A stretch of 64,000 bases of DNA from Volvox africanus (taxonomy: Eukaryota > Chlorophyta > Chlorophyceae > Chlamydomonadales > Volvocaceae). Under the pieces are notes generated by a model. The model saw only the letters and a program-made list of their open reading frames with translations. It did no database searches and was not told the DNA's origin. Every line of letters begins with the position of its first letter. Positions within the stretch are counted from its first letter, which is position 1. The stretch is from assembly GCA_030268105.1 (NCBI GenBank), contig BSDZ01000004.1, positions 3,521,001-3,585,000 on the forward strand, given 5' to 3'. Positions 46,203 to 56,125 of this stretch are shown in pieces. A program made the position numbers and the translations under genes.

Positions 46203-47459
46203 CTATTTTGGCCTAGGTACAAACGGCGGCAGCAACGGGCAATCCTTGGTAGGATGGCTCTCCACGCACCGTAGGCAAACATTGGCCGCTTTCCGACGCT
46301 CGAACTCGGATCGATTGCAATTCCATTTTGGCATCAATGGGTCATCTGTGTGAGTCCGCTTTGCATCGGGGTCAGAGTGCTGCACGGCTGCCGTCAACGG
46401 CACGCCCCCACGCTTCCTACTCTTAGCTGGGTCCGAGCTCGGACCTGCTCTTCCTGACCCGTGGACACCTGAGCTGGCGCCCCCACGCACCTTGTGCCGT
46501 CTGTTGCTGCGTGGCGCCGTGACAACAGATGCGGGGCGAGTAGCTCCAAGTTCCTGGTCCAGAGCCACAGCTTCCCCAAGCGGATCCTGTGCCTGCACAG
46601 CATTTGCACGAGGGGTAGACTTGACTTCTTCCTCACCGGCAAGGAGTCGTACCTCTGTACCCCTAGCAAATGTTACCAAGGCCTCGTACGACTTGAATGG
46701 CACCCCAGACAAGTCAGTAGCGCACCATTTAGCCAAAAGTTTTGTTAGGCTTCGCTGAAACCAAAAGACACGCTCATTCTCGGTGAGGTCAGCAATGGGG
46801 GTCACTAGTGCTTCGAAGCGTGACTGGTACGCAGGTACATTTTTGCCCCGACGCATGTGATATGTACCAGCCGCCAAAACCTTGCGAGCCTCAACATCAC
46901 GTGCGTGCACCTCAGTAGCAAACCGTGCGAGCAGAGCGGAAATCAACTCGTCAAACGTGTAGTCAATCCGGGCGGTGGTCCATTCGTCGTACCAGTCCTT
47001 CACCGCACCCTCAAGGGTATTGCCAACGAATAGACACCTGATACCGTCATTATCACCACCATGTACAGCCTGGAGATACTTCTTAGCATCACGCACGTAC
47101 GTACGAGTTGAATTGGCTATAGTTGGGCCTGGTGTCTTAGGATTTTCATTCAGTGAGATTTTAAGCCTAGGTACAGGAATCGTCAGTCTCATCACCTCAG
47201 GAATGGCAGCATGCCCTTGCGTTTGAGGTAGAGGAAGACCCCGTGGATCAGCAGCGTCATCCATATTCGTATTGACTGCTGAACTCGGCACAATTAAGTG
47301 GGCAGGGGTCTGAAGGACAAGAGGTTCTAGAGTAGCTTGCATGCCAACAGTCTCAAGACCTCTATCCGTAGCTCTAGCGGCCACAATAAATTCAGGTTGG
47401 CTTGCTAAGCTAGTCAGTGGCGTATCGTCACGTCCCGCAGACATGAGACACGAAGCCAT
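46203..47459 (-). CDS. gag: R4 Gag
   Basis: An intact frame of 418 residues from ATG 47459 (MASCLMSAGRDD); the second ATG aligns with the R3 start. It has the gag domain motif VGNTLEGAVKDWYDEW, a basic middle region, and knuckle CLRCVESHPTKDC (CX2CX3HX4C). It ends in TAG, in frame with pol, followed by GGGTTTG, arm CCCAGG (46190-46195), a 20-base loop and CCCGGG (46164-46169). It could still supply Gag although pol is dead. Confidence 0.88.
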   Translation of the reverse strand: MASCLMSAGRDDTPLTSLASQPEFIVAARATDRGLETVGMQATLEPLVLQTPAHLIVPSSAVNTNMDDAADPRGLPLPQTQGHAAIPEVMRLTIPVPRLKISLNENPKTPGPTIANSTRTYVRDAKKYLQAVHGGDNDGIRCLFVGNTLEGAVKDWYDEWTTARIDYTFDELISALLARFATEVHARDVEARKVLAAGTYHMRRGKNVPAYQSRFEALVTPIADLTENERVFWFQRSLTKLLAKWCATDLSGVPFKSYEALVTFARGTEVRLLAGEEEVKSTPRANAVQAQDPLGEAVALDQELGATRPASVVTAPRSNRRHKVRGGASSGVHGSGRAGPSSDPAKSRKRGGVPLTAAVQHSDPDAKRTHTDDPLMPKWNCNRSEFERRKAANVCLRCVESHPTKDCPLLPPFVPRPK

Positions 47460-47830
47460 ACCCTAAGCTTGCGTAATAGAAGACGACTTCTACCGCAAAG
47501 ACAACGTAAGAGTACAAATGATTCAGTGAGCCTACCGACAGTACTCTTGAGGAGATTAAGCAGATTCAGCAAGTACTTGCCCAGCTGAGTCCTAATCTCC
47601 GTAGTTTGTGCGATAAGAATCGCCAACTGGTCTGGGCACAAGCCGGTCTCAGTCATTGCGGCAAGCTGAGATTACCTGCGACTCAGAGCGTACACTTACA
47701 ACAAGTGCAGCAATTAGACAAAAGCAATCAACAATTACAAACCGGAAGCTGCGGCGTCCAACATGGCGCGGCCCAGGTCTTCGGCAAAAGCATCTAGCAG
47801 TCCATGTGGTTCATCGCTGGAACTCGCCAT
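47414..47830 (-). pseudogene. R4 gag leader exons (exon 2 damaged)
   Basis: Exon 1 is 47743-47830 (ATG 47830, MASSSDEPHGLLDAFAEDLG and on, 88 bases), with a 67-base intron 47676-47742. A 13-base deletion early in exon 2 breaks the frame compared with R3, so the leader product would be truncated here. Confidence 0.5.
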
Positions 47831-47897
47831 AGAAAGAACCTACTTCCGAGTTGACACAAAGAGACAGTTAGGCAACGAACCTGTCTCGATACCATTT

Positions 47898-48727
47898 TGT
47901 TGTACCTCTCCTTCAGGTTTGCTCATAAGTATCTGCGCGTCTGGAGACTTTCGATACCAATGCGCGAGCACTTGCAAGTACAGCAAGGCAATCGAGAGCA
48001 AACAGAGACAGCGGAAGACTTCAAGGCAAGAAGAGATATAACTTACAATCTTACAGATCGAAGCGATGCAATGGATGTAATCGCCGTCAGCGCCAGAAGC
48101 AAGCAATCATCACGCGGCGGTAAAAAGCGAAGTTCAGGCTTAGCTCGGGCTAAATATGACAGCAGTTAGCAATAATAATGTTGAACACACGAGTGTTCTC
48201 CTGTATCAAAACATCTTGTCTTATTTAGCCGTCCTCGCATCTGTTATACTCGCAGCATCGCGACGCCGTACGACTCACACTAGGAGGCCGATCCTAAGTG
48301 TGACAACCCTACTGCGTATAGGCGATGTCCAAGCATAACAACCGATAAGCCTTTCCGGCATTCGCATGATGCAAGGGTCCGAATAACGATATTCGGTTGC
48401 AAGGCATGTATCGTGACGAGTGCGGCGTTCCCGACGTATGCCACAATGATGTAATATTATATCAAATAATATTACCTATTGCTCCATAGCATGAGCACAA
48501 TGCGCTTCTGAAATGTTCGGGATTTCATGCATGCTAGGCGGATCAGCCATGATGTGAAGATATGTCGCGATGCACAATGGTAACATGCCAAAGCAGATAT
48601 AAATGTATGCGAATACATTTATGTTCATGTGAGTTCATTCATATGCGTCATGCATTCATCAATAGCACACCACCTTGTAGCGTCACGTCTACCTACGCAT
48701 TGGCGGGAAACGAACCGTAGCACAACA
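47898..48727 (-). repeat. R4 5' LTR
   Basis: 830 bases, TGTTGTACCTCTCC...GTAGCACAACA. Hairpin arms are CCGAATA / TATTCGG and TCACACT / AGTGTGA, compensatory to the R3 versions CCGGATA / TATCCGG and TCACATC / GATGTGA. Confidence 0.93.
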
Positions 48728-49853
48728 GAGTAGAGTAGAGTAGACTAGACTAGACTAGACTAGACTAGACTAGAGTAGAGTAGAGTAGACTAGTGTAGAG
48801 TAGACTAGACTACAGTAGAGTAGACTAGAGTAGACTAGACTAGACTAGAGTAGACTAGACTAGAGTAGAGTAGACTAGACTAGAGTAGACTAGACTAGAC
48901 TAGACTAGAGTAGACTAGACTAGACTAGACTAGACTAGACTAGACTAAACTAGACTCGACTCGACTTGACTTGACTAGACTAGACTAGACTAGAACAGAG
49001 TAGAACAGACTAGACTAGAACAGACTAGAACAGACTAGAACAGAAGAGAACAGACTAGAACAGACTAGAACAGAAGAGAACAGAAGAGAACAGAAGAGAA
49101 GAGAACAGAAGAGAACAGAAGAGAAGAGAACAGAAGAGAACAGAAGAGAAGAGAAGAGAAGAGAAGAGAAGAGAAGAGAAGAGAACAGAAGAGAACAGAA
49201 GAGAACAGAAGAGAACAAAAGAGAACAGAAGAGAGGAGAACAGAAGAGAAGAGAAGAGAACAGAAGAGAACAGAAGAGAACAGAAGAGAACAGAAGAGAA
49301 CAGAAGAGAACAGAAGAGAACAGAAGAGAACAGAAGAGAACAGAAGAGAAGAGAACAGAAGAGAACAGAAGAGAACAGAAGAGAACAGAAGAGAACAGAA
49401 GAGAACAGAAGAGAACAGAAGAGAACAGAAGAGAGGAGAACAGAAGAGAACAGAAGAGAAGAGAAGAGAACAGAAGAGAACAGAAGAGAACAGAAGAGAA
49501 CAGAAGAGAACAGAAGAGAACAGAAGAGAACAGAAGAGAACAGAAGAGAACAGAAGAGAAGAGAACAGAAGAGAACAGAAGAGAAGAGAACAGAAGAGAA
49601 CAGAAGAGAATAGAAGAGAAGAGAAGAGAAGAGAACAGAAGAGAACAGAAGAGAACAGAAGAGAACAGAAGAGAACAGAAGAGAACAGAAGAGAACAGAA
49701 GAGAGGAGAACAGAAGAGAACAGAAGAGAACAGAAGAGAACAGAAGAGAACAGAAGAGAACAGAAGAGAACAGAAGAGAACAGAAGAGAACAGAAGAGAA
49801 CAGAAGAGAACAGAAGAGAACAGAAGAGAACAGAAGAGAACAGAAGAGAATAG
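48728..49853. repeat. Microsatellite and minisatellite block (TAGAC/TAGAG, then AGAACAG-type)
   Basis: It starts with 5-bp units TAGAG and TAGAC (to about 49000), then a purine-rich array of units like AGAACAGAAG mixed with AGAAG. The complementary strand is an unbroken low-complexity frame of repeating FCSLLFSSVL type. That frame is a composition effect, not a gene. Confidence 0.95.
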
Positions 49854-49989
49854 AATGGCTAGCAGCATACTCGGGCATACTCGAGCCTTCAATCAATATA
49901 ATAGCTGGCGATTAGCAGGACCTTTTCCTGACCTAGCAGCCCTAGCACTTATTAGTCAGTTGCGCCTCTGTCTAGCAGGTCAAGCTGAT

Positions 49990-50410
49990 AGGGCCTTGGT
50001 AGCAACAGTCATCCGATGCATGCATGCGTCTGTGCATGAGCGGGTCGGACGGGGAACGAGCGACAATGGCATGCACTAGTAGTGTTCTTCATGGATGCAT
50101 GCATCGTGTGGGGGACAGATAGAAGCATGCATGTTTATTGTGACAGTTTCCACATGTATACGTTGATGAGCGAGATGTGGCGTATGTATCGGACGTGGTG
50201 CTTGGAGTGCATACGTACGTACTACTGTATCGTATCGTGCATGCGGTGTGTGCATGAAGTTCAATCAGCATACAACTCGGTCGTCTGGGATAGACGCTTA
50301 ATTGCCTCCACACTTCTTTCTCGTGTCAGTGAAACTGATCTATCTATTTATCTATATTTGAATTGATAATGGGCCCCAGCAGGCACGGGCAATTATTGCG
50401 CGGGGCAGCC
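49990..50410 (-). repeat. Inverted copy of the 9.1-9.5 kb repeat (continues 51013-51060)
   Basis: It is the reverse complement of about 9140-9520. Homology resumes at 51013 (CCCAGCAGCCCAGCGTGATG). The TRIM-like element between them is therefore an insertion into this repeat. The stretch 49855-49989 has no recognised content. Confidence 0.6.
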
Positions 50411-51012
50411 TGTTGTATGTAGTTGAGAGCCGCAGAGGCCTCTCAAGATGTTGATGTGGTGCTTCTGCACTTTTATATCGTGGAGTGTTGCCGTACGTGG
50501 ACGACTTCCACACTCTTCCCCTCTGGTAGGCACGCCTCAACCACTTGACCCTATCAGCTGATGCTAACCATTTCGAACCCTGGCCATGGGCATTTGTGCT
50601 CCTTCGTCACATGTACCAACTTCGTATTGTACCTCTGTTGTGTCGGCCTACAAAGGCCCGATCGGAAGATAACCATCAGTGGTCCAATCTTTGACACTAC
50701 CCGTAGATACCCCAGGATACTACACTTCGCATGCACGCACGCCTCCTAGCGCTCACCGGGTTTTCAAGTATCAAGTCCTGATCAGCTATCCAACTAGTCT
50801 CCTACTTTCTTAGGGAACCGGGTTCTCGTCAGTCCAGACAGATAACATCTACTGGGATCGAACTGAGACCTCAGGATTTGAATATGACGGTTAGGTCTTG
50901 ATACCATTGTCGTAGTCAAGAGCCATAAAGGCCTATCGAGATGCTGATATATATGGTGCCTCTGCACCTTTACATCGTGGAGTGTGTTTTAGTACATGTA
51001 CGACTACTACTT
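50411..51012 (-). mobile_element. TRIM-like miniature LTR element
   Basis: Two related terminal repeats of about 102-105 bases (50411-50512, TGTTGTATG...CTTCCACA; and about 50908-51012) flank about 395 bases with no coding frame. On the minus strand a primer-binding site TGGTATCAAGACC sits one base inside the right repeat. A purine tract AGAGGGGAAGAG sits beside the left one, and a TATAAAA lies in the repeat. The repeats have diverged, so it is old. No clean target duplication is seen. Confidence 0.6.
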
Positions 51013-51060
51013 TATCCCCAGCAGCCCAGCGTGATGAGATACACGTATGTGTGTGTATGT

Positions 51061-51639
51061 ATAAAACTATATGTACATATATACCTGAACTGGCGCAGGG
51101 TGATGACATGGGCGATACATGTATAAAGAGAATGAGCGGGAAAAAAGAATAAGTACCGCATGCACCGCTCGCTAGATAGGGCGGGGCGCTTTCCTTTCTA
51201 ACAGGGGGCATATCCTTCGAAGCTATCACGCACAACAACCGAGCAGCTGCAGGCCTGTTCAGCGAGCATTGTTTGGAATTTACCTTGAAATCAGATGATT
51301 TCAAATGTTTTACGTCTGCGTAAACGAAATCTCTGTTTGCAAATCCACTGAATTTGTAACTCGCTGTATAGCTAGGATTGGAATTTGCATTCGCCAATTT
51401 GAATTGGTCAATTGATCGAATCCTAAAACCCTAAAACCCAATTGCAATTGCCCAACACCCAATTTGCATGCGCTCGAATCATGGTAGCTAGCTATGTGAA
51501 TGTATCTGATGGCTTCCTCGCTTTATTGTCCTTCATCTATCAATTCAGCATAATTCGCCATGCTCGCAAGGTCTTCCAATAGAGGACAATGTACGGCTTT
51601 TACATGTAAGGACATTTTTCACGATTTGCTTACTGGGAG
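51061..51639. other. Intergenic; nothing supported
   Basis: Mixed composition, two adjacent CCTAAAA units near 51422-51436, and no convincing coding frame. Confidence 0.5.
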
Positions 51640-51936
51640 GCTACGAATACGACGCTTGACAAACTATCCACAGCGGAATGAACCATCAACTTACAGAGCA
51701 CAGCGTATCCATGATAAGCCATCGTGTGTGAATACATAGCACAGGCGGCGATCCACATTGATTGTGTACACACGCGTCGCTGCATCTATCCGAGAATTCT
51801 TCTCTTGCATCACGTGCATGTGCACATACACGCATACATGCATCACGTCCATAAGTTGCATTATTGGTTGCGTGAACCCCCACTTATGCCGCGGGTCAAG
51901 GTCGCTCGTGCCCAGGCTTGGAATGCCTTGGCATGT

Positions 51937-52623
51937 TCACTCAACCGGCACAACATCTACCTCCTGTGCATTCGGGGACAGATTTTTCCAGGCGCTCAGG
52001 TCGTCAGCTATCTCAGCCGACCCCGAGGTTATTTCGGTCAGATCGAATTCGACAGCGACGGTCATGACTTCCTCAAGGATCGCTGCGCCGACGTTGTATT
52101 TGCCAAACCAGACGATCACCTTCTCGACTGGAGTTGCAATTACTGCACCGTTCCTCTGAACGTGATCACCCAACCAGAAAGGTGCCCCTGGACTGCTCGC
52201 GGATGCTCCTGGGGCAGGCGTCTTGAGAACCGGGCGGAAAACCCGCCCGTAACCCATGCCGTTGCAGAAGAAGAAGCTACTACTGTTTGGCCTGGGGGGT
52301 TTGTTTGGGTTCTCGATCATGGTGCCACTAGCCGTCACGTCGTAGATGTGGCCAGCGACCATTTGAATATCATTGCCTTGAGTTGTGTATTTCGAAAAAC
52401 GGTCATAAATCTTCTCAGTCGTGAAGCTTCCAGTGTAGTTGACTGTCCACGAAAGCTCTACCGTCTGGGCAAGCTCGCTCGGCGTCAATACGTGCCAAGC
52501 GGTCCTGTAAGTAGGCCTTTCCACCGTCCCGACTGCCTTGCCGACAACGAGGTTCAGCTTTTCTTCATAAAGGTACTTGCGAACGGCGTCGCTCAGCACA
52601 AGCTTTATCCTGTAGGACGACAT
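51937..52623 (-). CDS. Unrecognised 228-residue protein, left copy
   Basis: ATG at 52623, TGA at 51937-51939. I do not recognise the family. It has no signal peptide or membrane segment. The sequence alternates short hydrophobic stretches (LNLVVGKAVG, KVIVWFGKY, MTVAVEFDLTEITSG) as in a beta-rich soluble fold, with a Pro-rich loop (NKPPRPNS) and a Gly/Pro/Ser loop (TPAPGASASSPGAPF). About 96% identical to the right copy (around 10 changes in 228). No frame breaks, so both copies seem to be under constraint or the duplication is young. The upstream intron donor reads ATAAGA instead of GTAAGA, so its 5' UTR splicing may be lost. Confidence 0.8.
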   Translation of the reverse strand: MSSYRIKLVLSDAVRKYLYEEKLNLVVGKAVGTVERPTYRTAWHVLTPSELAQTVELSWTVNYTGSFTTEKIYDRFSKYTTQGNDIQMVAGHIYDVTASGTMIENPNKPPRPNSSSFFFCNGMGYGRVFRPVLKTPAPGASASSPGAPFWLGDHVQRNGAVIATPVEKVIVWFGKYNVGAAILEEVMTVAVEFDLTEITSGSAEIADDLSAWKNLSPNAQEVDVVPVE

Positions 52624-52939
52624 GTCGACCTGGAACAGCAGGAAATATTGTCACAGTCAATGCTTAGTCAGCTAAAATGACACTCATTATGCACCAGCGC
52701 TGTTGCACGTGCGACAGTCCTGTATGTACTCTTATCTAATCTTCATTCGCGACAAGGCATATCCTGCATCGTCGTGGGCATACTATGACTCGCACATCAA
52801 CAAGGGCACCAAGAGGCAGGTACGACCCCACGCACCTTGTAATTGCCGACGCGATGTTGGCTCTATAAAACAGCGGCGATGTCGTGCGCACAGTAGGGCT
52901 TGCGATTGTGCCTTTTGTTTATTCGAGGGTCACAGTATG

Positions 52940-52947
52940 TATTTATA
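52940..52947 (-). promoter_or_regulatory. TATA-like box of left copy
   Basis: The minus strand reads TATAAATA about 320 bases upstream of the ATG. It is conserved at the mirror position of the right arm. Confidence 0.4.
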
Positions 52948-53150
52948 TCGATATTGTTTCGGGAGTCAATGTTTGTATTTATACTCAAGTGACGAATGTT
53001 CTGGCAGCAAGATGTCAACACGTGCGAAACCCAACAAATACAGGCTTGACCCCTTCTCGACACCTTCTGACTCTGACTGACCCGTTCGTTTCTCAACTTC
53101 TTCTGACTCTGACAGGCGGGTAGAACCTAGCTATGCAGTTTTAAGGTAAA

Positions 53151-53949
53151 TGGATAAATTGTAAGAGATTACGTTTACAAAGACTTAAACCATAAGAAAT
53201 TCTCTGATTTGGGGCATGTGCCCGCGCTTGCCCGTGATTTTGCAGGTTTCCTTACTGCTCCCTAGCTTCTCACCAATGCTCAAAAGTAAAAGCGCCATCA
53301 CAAAAACGTCAATTTAAAAGCTTTTTGACATCTTAATTATAATTAGTCCTGCGTGCGTGCATATGCGCTTGCCCGTGTTATCTGACGTACTGAAATAAGG
53401 CTTCCGCAGCTGCTCGTTATAGATGATTTGTGTTGTGCTCCCTTGCTCTAGCTCTCGCTCAGCGCTGCTCAAAGATATGTTCCTGCTAACAAACAGAAAT
53501 AGCTTCCCATATCAGCTATGAGCCCAGCGCTATCAGCCTCGGCCTCAATTACAGGCGCGCATTAAATAAAAAGGAGCCATACACAAAACTCAAGCATCAC
53601 ATGATAGGCAGTTAAATAATGAGTTTTCAGCAGCAGGCAAATCCATAGTGGAAAGCGGAAAGCTTTCCATATGTCGGGCATCACGGGCAGGCAACATCAC
53701 GGGAAAGCGCATATGCACGCACGCGGGGCTAATAACGATTGACATGGCAAACAGTTTTCAAGTTGTTTTTTTTGTGAGGGGGATGATACTTTTGAGCATT
53801 GCTGAGAAGCTAGGGAGCAGCAGAACGGTGTCGACCTGCCCGAAATCACGGGCAAGCGCGGGCACATGTACGCCAGGCGAAGAATGATTAAAATGGCCTG
53901 GTACTGGAGTAGAAATCAGAGAATTTATTATGGTTTAAGTCTTTGTAAA
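53151..53949. other. Centre of the inverted duplication
   Basis: Contains degenerate inverted segments (GCCCGCGCTTGCCCGTGAT and its partner) and no coding frame. It would be the shared upstream region of the two divergent genes. Confidence 0.5.
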
Positions 53950-54184
53950 CTTCACCTCTTATCATGGATCCATTTAACCTACAACCGCATAGCTAGGTTC
54001 TACCCGTCAGTCAGAACAAGTTGAGAAACGAACGGTTCCAGAAGGAGTCGAGAAGGGGTCAAGCCTGTATTTGTTGGGTTTCGCACGTGTTGACATGTAT
54101 AATTTTGCTGCCAGAACATTTGTCACTTGATTATAAATACAAAATAAAAAAATTCTATAACGCTGACTCCCGAAACAATATCGA

Positions 54185-54192
54185 TATAAATA
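54185..54192 (+). promoter_or_regulatory. TATA-like box of right copy
   Basis: TATAAATA about 300 bases upstream of the ATG and about 190 before the intron donor; mirrors 52940-52947. Confidence 0.4.
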
Positions 54193-54380
54193 CATACTGT
54201 GACCCTCGAATAAACAAAAGGCACAATCGAAAGCCCTGCTGTGCGCACGATATCGCCGCTGTTTTATAGAGCCAACATCGCGTCGGCAATTACAAGGTGC
54301 GTGGGGTCGTACCTGCCTGTTGGTGCCCTTGTTGATGTGCGAGTCATAGTATGCCCACGACGATGCAGGATGAAGATTAG

Positions 54381-54486
54381 GTAAGAGTACATACAGGACT
54401 GTCGCACGTGCAACAGCGCTGGTGTCATTTTAGTGTCATTTTAGCTGACTAAGCATTGACTGTGACAATATTTCCTGCTGTTCCAG
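54381..54486 (+). other. Probable 5' UTR intron, right copy
   Basis: Donor ATTAG|GTAAGAG at 54381 and acceptor TTTCCTGCTGTTCCAG at 54486, with a possible branch sequence GCTGACTAAG between them: 106 bases, six bases before the ATG. The left copy keeps the acceptor but its donor is ATAAGA. Confidence 0.6.
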
Positions 54487-54492
54487 GTCGAC

Positions 54493-55179
54493 ATGTCGTC
54501 CTACAGGATAAAGCTTGTGCTGAGCGACGCCGTTCGCAAGTACCTTTATGAAGAAAAGCTGAACCTCGTTGTCGGCAAGGCAGTCGGGACGGTGGAAAGG
54601 CCTACTTACAGGACCGCTTGGCACGTACTGACGCCGAGCGAGCTTGCCCAGACGGTAGAGCTTACGTGGAAACACAACTACACTGGAAGCTTCACGACTG
54701 ATAAGATTTATGACCGTTTTTCGAAATACACAACTCAAGGCAATGATATTCAAATGGCCGCTGGCCACATCTACGACGTGACGGCTTATGGCACCATGAT
54801 TGAGAACCCAAACAAACCCCCCAGGCCAAACAGTAATAGATTCTTCTTCTGCAACGGCATGGGTTACGGGCGGGTTTTCCGCCCGGTTCTCAAGACGCCT
54901 GCCCCAGGAGCATCCGCGAGCAGTCCAGGGGCACCTTTCTGGTTGGGTGATCACGTTCAGAAGAACGGTGCAGTAATCGCAACTCCAGTCGAGAAGGTGA
55001 TCGTCTGGTTTGGCAAATACAACGCCGGCGCAGCGATCCTTGAGGAAGTCATGACCGTCGCTGTCGAATTCGATCTGACCGAAATAACCTCGGGGTCGGC
55101 TGAGATAGCTGACGACCTGAGCGCCTGGAAAAATCTGTCCCCGAATGCACAGGAGGTAGATGTTGTGCCGGTTGAGTGA
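54493..55179 (+). CDS. Unrecognised 228-residue protein, right copy
   Basis: ATG at 54493, TGA at 55177-55179. Same length as the left copy, with no gaps. Substitutions include LTWKHNYTG for LSWTVNYTG, QMAAGH for QMVAGH and PNSNRFFF for PNSSSFFF. It keeps a proper upstream intron and TATA-like box, so it is the likelier expressed copy. A TGTAA about 240 bases downstream could be a green-algal-type polyadenylation signal. Function unknown. Confidence 0.82.
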   Translation: MSSYRIKLVLSDAVRKYLYEEKLNLVVGKAVGTVERPTYRTAWHVLTPSELAQTVELTWKHNYTGSFTTDKIYDRFSKYTTQGNDIQMAAGHIYDVTAYGTMIENPNKPPRPNSNRFFFCNGMGYGRVFRPVLKTPAPGASASSPGAPFWLGDHVQKNGAVIATPVEKVIVWFGKYNAGAAILEEVMTVAVEFDLTEITSGSAEIADDLSAWKNLSPNAQEVDVVPVE

Positions 55180-55484
55180 ACATGCCAAGGCATTCCAAGC
55201 CTGGGCACGAGCGACCTTGACCCGCGGCATAAGTGGGGGTTCACGCAATCAATAATGCAACTTATGGACGTGATGCATGTATGCGTGTATGTGCACATGC
55301 ACGTGATGCAAGAGAAGAATTCTCGGATAGATGCAGCGACGCGTGTGTACACAATCAATGTGGATCGCCGCCTGTGCTATGTATTCACACAGGGTGGCTT
55401 ATCATGGATACGCTGTGCTCTGTAAGCTGATGGCTCATTCCGCTATGGATAGTTTGTCAAACGTCGTATTTCGTAGTCTTTTTG

Positions 55485-56125
55485 TGCTTGATTTCGTCAT
55501 TTTTATCGCTTGCCTTGTACACTACATATGTTTAGTTTAAAACGTTTCGTCGGTAATTATTCGATAAGCATGGTACTTTAAAAGCTTGCGATACGCAAAA
55601 GCAGATTGCCGTATATCTTGGCAGGTGAAGCAATATTAAAGTCACCGTGGTGGAGTGCTTTGGCCAGACAACGAAGTATTACATTACCAGTTGTTCGGAG
55701 TTCAAGACTCTGCTGCCATCGGTTTCCATTAGATGCACCAGTTTGCTGCATTGTCAGACTTGCAAGCCATTTCTAAGCCGACAAAGTCGACGCTTCCACA
55801 GAAAAACTCTAGCATCGTTAAGACGACTGCTACACGGTAAGCAAGTCGTACTTTTTCTTTACTTTAGGAGTGATTTATCACCCGTATATGACTATTCGAT
55901 TTTTATGACACAGTTGTATCAATGTTGTATTAGTTGGGATTTGTAGCGATCCGTTTTAGCAACAATCGTGTTATTGGAGCTCTACTTGGGAATACGCTAG
56001 TTAATCCGCGCTCGTCCCATCTGTTCTGCTATACGCGCGATCATTTGAGCCAACTCCCGCTCGCTCTTGGTGAGCGAGCCCTTCCTCCCTCGCTCCCATT
56101 TGCAGGGTGCTAATAATCTACATAC
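55485..56125. other. Intergenic up to the duplication junction
   Basis: It has a plus frame at 55647-55946 without a recognisable domain. A minus frame (55997 to about 56118) ends KSERELAQMIARIAEQMGRA and is helical in look. It might be a terminal exon behind the acceptor ATTATTAG, but nothing else supports it. Unit 2 starts at 56126. Confidence 0.35.

Larger units (their letters stand above)
41569..48727 (-). mobile_element. R4: gypsy element in a GAGTA microsatellite
   Basis: The LTRs at 41569-42080 and 47898-48727 are flanked by GAGTA (41564-41568, 48728-48732). The left LTR has lost about 318 internal bases. Gag is intact but pol is broken. Its left part recurs in unit 2 from 62451 with the same LTR deletion, so insertion and deletion came before the duplication. 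Confidence 0.93.
51640..55484. repeat. Large inverted duplication with divergent gene pair
   Basis: Arms of about 1.5 kb (51640-53150 and 53950-55484) match as reverse complements, including non-coding flanks. Patchy inverted homology continues inward (about 53200-53295 with 53785-53880; 53350-53376 with 53698-53724). The whole block thus looks like one palindrome with a decayed centre. Confidence 0.9.
8122..56125. repeat. Segmental duplication, unit 1
   Basis: Bases 8122-9771 match 56126-57775, and 36872 onward matches 57771 onward to the window end, with only scattered substitutions and simple-repeat length changes. Unit 2 starts at 56126, so if everything between belongs to unit 1 the period is about 48.0 kb. 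About 27.1 kb of that is the R2/R3 insertion, absent from unit 2. Whether 43127-56125 is also repeated lies beyond the window. Confidence 0.85.

Noticed and set aside
2518..46205. Possible reassigned genetic code (TAA/TAG as Gln): visible real genes end in TGA, the gag-pol stop is TAG, and some decayed copies have TAA/TAG where intact copies have Gln.
   Set aside because: Intact R3 Pol has over 40 Gln codons and none is TAA or TAG, and Gag likewise. Other stops in decayed copies replace Trp and Ser. CAG-to-TAG and CAA-to-TAA are common transitions in dead copies. Readthrough under the standard code fits better.
49015..49896. Two 275-293-residue frames of repeating Leu/Phe/Ser/Cys on the minus strand
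   Set aside because: They are translations of the purine-rich minisatellite and have no non-repeat content.
50520..50580. tRNA-like sequence (AACCACTTGACCC)
   Set aside because: No cloverleaf can be drawn. It is internal sequence of the TRIM-like element.
51724..52680. 318-residue plus frame antisense to the left 228-residue gene (mirror at 54436-55248)
   Set aside because: The 228-residue frame has the intron, TATA-like box and clean ATG upstream. The antisense frame is a shadow and spans non-coding flank.
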